Under the pieces are notes generated by a model that worked only from the letters and a program-made list of their open reading frames with translations, had not been told where the DNA came from and made no database searches. DNA of 64,000 nt, taken from NCBI GenBank assembly GCA_021437785.1, contig JAILYB010000256.1:248001-312000 (forward strand), given 5' to 3'. Source of the stretch: Rhodomyrtus psidioides (lineage: Eukaryota > Streptophyta > Magnoliopsida > Myrtales > Myrtaceae). Shown in pieces: positions 59,461 through 64,000 of this stretch (positions are counted from its first letter, which is position 1; each line of letters begins with the position of its first letter). The position numbers and the translations under genes were made by a program.

Positions 59461-59622
59461 TTTCTCTTGGCCGAGGAAAAATGAGATGTTCTTCACGTCT
59501 TTTCTTGGCCTACACCTTCGTATATATTTTGGGACCATTCACCCCATCTCATGTTCACCATCTTCCCCTATCTCGCATTTTCACTCTGTGTCCTTCACCA
59601 TCTTCTTCAAGCCACCAGTACT

Positions 59623-59667
59623 CTCTCTCTCTCTCTCCCTCTCTCTCTCTCTCTGTCTCTCTCTCTT
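59623..59667 (+). repeat. CT tract in the NLR leader
   Basis: Almost pure CT repeat about 160 bp above the NLR ATG, typical of plant 5' leaders. Confidence 0.9.
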
Positions 59668-59824
59668 GTTCATTGTATCCATCTTATTGAACCTTTCCTC
59701 TCCTTCAGTCACTTCGTTTTCTGATTCCATCACTACAGCCTTCCTCAGCCTACATAAGTTGTTAACTTTCATTTCTCTACAAAGAGGAAGGAAAGAAAAT
59801 CAGAAAGAAGTCAAAGAGGGGGGA

Positions 59825-62643
59825 ATGGCGGGCATTGTTCTATCTGTAGCTTCCAAAGTGGCAGAGTACCTGGTGGCTCCAGTTGGTCGTCAATGCGGCT
59901 ACGTGATATTCACCAACACTTATGTTGGTGAACTTAAGGAAGAACTTGTCCAGCTTGAAAATGTGAGGCAAAGGGTGCAGCATTCCATCGATGAAGCTCG
60001 AAACAACATGAAGCCGATTGAAACTGACGTCGAGGGATGGATGGAAAAAGTTGAGGTCGTCGCCAACAAGGTGCGGGATGTGCTGGACTACGATGGAAGA
60101 GCCAAGAAAGCTTGCTTTCGCGGATGGCTTCCCAACCCAAAAGAGCGTTATTGTCTCGGTAGGAACGCAAGGAAGACAGTCCAGGCCATCCAGGCACTCC
60201 GACAAGGTAAATTCGAGAGGGTCTACTACGAGAGCGCTCCGCCGGGGTTTGTTAGCGGTGCTTCCCACGCGAATTCCTCTGTCGATGATAGAGGTGACAT
60301 TATCACCGATTCACGAGCTCACATCTTTCAGAGCATAATGCAAGCGCTGGATGATGAGAAGCTGAAAGTGGTTGGGGTCTACGGGCCTGGCGTCGTGGGG
60401 AAAACTACCATGTTGAAGGAAGTCGAGGAGAAACTCAGGAAAGAGAATAGACCATTCCACGTGATCATCAAGGTGGAAGTCTCGCCGACTCCGGACTTGA
60501 ATAATATCCAAGGCCAAATCGCTGACGCCTTGAGTCTGAATTTGAAGGACAAGCAAAGCCAACAGGGAAGAAGAGATCTTCTGTTAGAGAGATTGAAGAG
60601 GGATCCGAATGAGAAGGTTCTCGTAATATTGGACGATCTATGGGAGGAACTTGATTTGAAGGCTGTTGGGATTCCTACTGGGGATGAGAGCAGGGGATGC
60701 AAGTTGCTACTATCATCAAGATTTAAAGATGTGCTGGAGCAAAAGATGCATGCCGATCGAACGTTTCATCTTGAAGGTTTGGACAACAAACGAAGCTTTC
60801 AGGCTATTTGAAAAGACGGTTGGCGACAGGCTCAAGGACGAAAAGAATTGAAACCAATAGCGGCTCAAGTGGTGAAGAAGCTCGCAGGTTTGCCTCTTTT
60901 GATTACCTCTGTCGCAAGCACTTTGAAATATAGAGAATTGCCTACATGGAGAAACGCGTTGATTAAAATAGATGAGTCAAAAATAAAAACCATAGTGAAG
61001 TTGAGTTACAACCATTTGAAGAGCGAGGACGCTAAGTCCTTATTCTTGCTCTGTGGTCTTATTGGCGGGACCATTCGAGTCGAAACTTTGTTGGTTCTAG
61101 GCATGGGTTTGGGCTTGTTTGAGAGATTCAATAAGACGATGCAAGGTTCAAGGGATAGATTGAGTACTACCCTCGATGAACTTCGTTCAGCTTGTTTGTT
61201 ATTGAATGGTGGCGATGACAAGGAAAATGTGACTATACATGATCTTTACAGCGAGGTAGTCGTCTCAACTCCATTTAGAGGTCACAATTCCATAATCATG
61301 AACAACAATTCATGGTCAGAGGAAAAGCTTGAGAAATGTTGGGCAATATGCCTAATGGATGTCAGCAGTGATAGGATTGCTGAACTAATGCGGTGTAGGT
61401 TTCCGACTTGAAGATACTCATGTTGTCTCAACCAGGAGACTGGGATGGGATGCCTAAACACCGACACGTAGGAGGTTGCTGTAGACTAGATTTCTCATCC
61501 ATGAAGCAGCTTCGAGTCCTATATCTTCGCTCCATGCATATCCCCACTTTACCTTCCACGATTGAAATCCTCGAGAGTCTTCGGTCGTTACATTTAGATC
61601 ATTGCGATATGGAGGACATGCCAATTCTTGGCAAGCTCAAAGCATTGCAGATTCTCAGCTTCGCAGCGTCTAAAATTTCTAGTCTGCCTAAGGAAATCGG
61701 GAAACTGTCGAATTTGAAATTGTTGAATCTAAACGGCTGCTACATCCTTAATATAATCGAGCCTGGTGTCCTGAAAGGCTTAATCAACTTGGAAGAATTA
61801 TATATGAAGGAAAGCTTTGAACGATGGATGCGTAAGATTGAAAGGCCAAATCGCTTCGCAGCGTCTAAAATTTCTAGTCTGCCTAAGGAAATTCGTGTAA
61901 TGTTAGGTTTGCCGAGTTAAAGAGCTTGACAAAGCTAACTGCTCTGGAAATATTGATCCCTGATCCAACTGTACTCTTAAAGGACGATGACTTGCCATTT
62001 GAGAACCTGATCAGATTTTGGATCAACATAGGAAATGTTTACGTGAGGGAATTTCAAGGTTTGAGAACCATGAAGCTCAAAGTGGGAGGATGCCACAGTA
62101 TTCTCTCAAAAGAATGGGTTCAGAAAACTCTGCATAAGACTCAACACTTGCATTTGGACGGATTGAGAGAGTTGAAGAAGAGCGCTCACAAGTTGTGCTT
62201 CCAAGGATTTGCGCAACTGAAGCATCTCGACATTGACAACAACCCCTCAATTGAGTATATAGCTAGTTCATCCAATGGCCTCCCTCTCTCCGCTTTTACA
62301 ACTTTAGAAACTTTGTTCCTAAAAAATCTTATTAATCTGGAGAAGATATGGAATGGCCCTGTCGCACTAGATTGCCTCAGCAAATTGAAAGCCGTGCGTA
62401 TCGAAAAGTGCCGTCGATTGAAAAATCTAGGGTTGTTGTCAGAGATGCAAAGAATTGTATATTTGGAAGAGATTCAAGGGCATGAATGTGAGTCATTGCA
62501 AGCCATCATCACATATGATGCAAGAAAAGCAGAAGTTGCTACCTGATTATAGTGTTGAGTTGCCTAATGTACGTCGTCTGGATTTGCGTAAGTTACCAAA
62601 TATGACGAGCTTTTGCACCGAAGCTGAGGGTGCTCCAATTCAG
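59825..62643 (+). pseudogene. CC-NBS-LRR (At4g27190-type) resistance-gene relative, frameshifted
   Basis: NLR proteins sense pathogen activity in the cytoplasm and trigger immunity. The start MAGIVLSVASKVAEYLV (59825) leads a coiled-coil domain, then an NB-ARC with P-loop GPGVVGKTT (about residue 186), kinase-2 LVILDDLWEE (about 267) and RNBS-B-like LLLSSRF. The frame breaks near 60785 (one extra base within 'caacaaacg') and again near 60850. NB-ARC continues in another frame with KKLAGLPLLI and FLLCGLIGG. Further breaks follow near 61410, 61920 and 62520 within the leucine-rich repeats. Segments end at a donor-like cag|gtaact (62643/62644). At least five disruptions make it a pseudogene unless the assembly is at fault. 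Confidence 0.88.
61658..61892 (+). repeat. Exact 40-bp direct repeat within the LRR region
   Basis: 61658-61697 equals 61853-61892, encoding FAASKISSLPKEI both times, 195 bp (65 codons) apart. The frame is lost shortly after the second copy, so the repeat marks a local rearrangement joint. Confidence 0.92.
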
Positions 62644-64000
62644 GTAACTTTTTCGCTTTGTGGTTTAAGTTTCCTTAGTTCTTACTCTTACAGACGATAC
62701 CTAGATCATACTATTACATTACATAGGAATTTGGGATAAGTTTTTTTTTGGGGGTCGAATTTGGGATAAGTTGATACTGGTGTCCAACGAACATAAGTGC
62801 ATATAACATTAAATTTGATTATTTGTACATCTAGATTCGGATTTTGATTTACAAATTGAAAATCCATTCAAAGAAAAAATAGAGCATACATTTTTATTCA
62901 CATTCAACTATCGGTAGGGGGAAGCCTCTTTCCAGGACTGTTCTTCTCTCCACCCACCCCCCAAATTTATCTCAATGTTAGATAATTGCACTAGTTACTT
63001 GGGTTCTAGCATGGGTTTGTACTGTGACTAATTCATTACTCATTTAACATTCTTAATTAGAAGAAAAAAACATTGTGCTGACCAAGAATGAATCTTGGAC
63101 GAATGAATGAAATTTAACAATTTCAAAAGTAAGAAAGTGAGAGATTAAACGGAAGGGGAAGGAAGAGCCACGTAACCAAGAAAGTTCACGTGATTCATGT
63201 TTCACTTGCATGCAAGTTGCATTTGACTCTAAGACGTCAGGCCAACCTCACCATGTCAATATCCAATTGATTCTATAACGTAATGCCAACCTCACCGTGT
63301 CAACATCATTCTACTTCGGTCAACCCTTTGTCTCAATTAAGTTTTTGACTTTCTTAAGAGACATCAAACTTGTTCATGTATTTAGGATTCGTTTATTTCA
63401 CTTAAAATTCATTGTTGCTGAAAATTATTTTCCCGGTAAATCGTTTTTATAGAGCAATGAATTATTTCCTTCTATTTGGTTTTCCTGAAAACGCAATTTT
63501 AGAAAGTGTTTTATGGTGTTTACTAACGAAGCGCAAAAACTTACAAAGTTAAGACAAACGCTGCTATTTCGACCAAAAATAAAAAATAAAGACAAACACT
63601 GTTATGGCTTCATACTAGGAAAAAACCCGCATAGTCATTTTTACTTTTTCATAATGAAAACCAATAAGTTGACAAAAGATTTGTGACAAATTTTTAACTT
63701 TGTTTTCAATTTCGAAGGTCAAAATAGAAAAAAGACAACATAATTACGGTAGTTGTTTTGAATATCGGTAAATGACATCAAAACAAAAGAGACAAAAATT
63801 GTGGTCATAGTTTTCAAAGATCAGCTAAAGAAAACATAACAATAATGGTGATAGTTGTGCTGCATTAGCAGCATGATAGTGGTGACTGGTGAGGATATCC
63901 TCATAAAAATGATTTCGCTTTTCAAGGGAGATAAATTCATTTCTTTATTTATTATTATTTTTTTTTGGATTTCGGCATGAGAGTTTCAGTCATTTTCTAA
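62644..64000. other. Downstream of the NLR remnant; no gene seen
   Basis: If 62643 is a true donor, this begins an intron whose next exon lies outside the window or was lost. The phrase 'gaatttgggataagtt' is repeated at 62728 and 62757. The rest is AT-rich with A runs and contains no frame worth calling. Confidence 0.45.

Noticed and set aside
59486..59824. N-terminal extension of the NLR
   Set aside because: The frame is open but translates a CT-repeat leader; MAGIVLSVASK at 59825 matches the usual NLR start.

Overview
The window is plant nuclear DNA, most likely from a woody eudicot. It has intron-rich genes, a Ty1/copia element primed by initiator-Met tRNA, tRNA-derived SINEs, many small TIR transposons with 8-11 bp target duplications, and a coiled-coil NLR resistance-gene relative. 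The abundant long-TIR elements whose ends read like 'gggaaaattacc' resemble repeats I associate with Myrtaceae, but that assignment is inference. No rRNA, functional tRNA, CRISPR array or prokaryotic signal was seen.

Layout. 1-8236 (+): the 3' half of an SMC5 gene, 15 exons; one intron carries a long-TIR element, one donor is GC, and one donor appears lost (TT). 9.8-12.97 kb (-): an unrecognised gene with a non-coding first exon near 12.9 kb, two well-phased C-terminal exons near 11.1 and 10.7 kb, and two long imperfect hairpins between them. 13-29 kb: transposon territory, with two SINEs, two MULE-like elements with clean 10-11 bp duplications, a 3'-truncated copia element (18.9-23.2 kb, -), a hAT-type element with an exact 8 bp duplication, MITEs and microsatellites.

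29.6-34.2 kb and 49.26-55.3 kb are two diverged direct copies of one non-coding block, each broken by different insertions. The left copy carries an LTR-like sequence, two related TIR elements rich in 'cgacac', and a gypsy integrase remnant. The right copy carries an intact, young copia element (50267-55005) with a 1335-codon Gag-Pol. Between the copies lie a small membrane-protein gene (about 35.1-37.07 kb, +), TIR elements at 39.7 and 42.6 kb, and a complete six-exon gene with a TRF2/HOY1 PH-like domain (47332-44293, -) whose last exon holds a 97-codon tandem repeat.

55.6-64 kb: a MULE-like element with a nested hAT element, two diverged copies of an NLR upstream region, and a CC-NBS-LRR gene broken by several frameshifts (59825-62643, +).

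The intact host genes are mostly housekeeping in type (SMC5, the PH-like gene, the small membrane protein). I found no convincing new multi-gene system. The most informative material is splice-site change in SMC5, very regular hairpins and palindromes, and mobile-element insertions whose boundaries can be read from target duplications or from the duplicated block.
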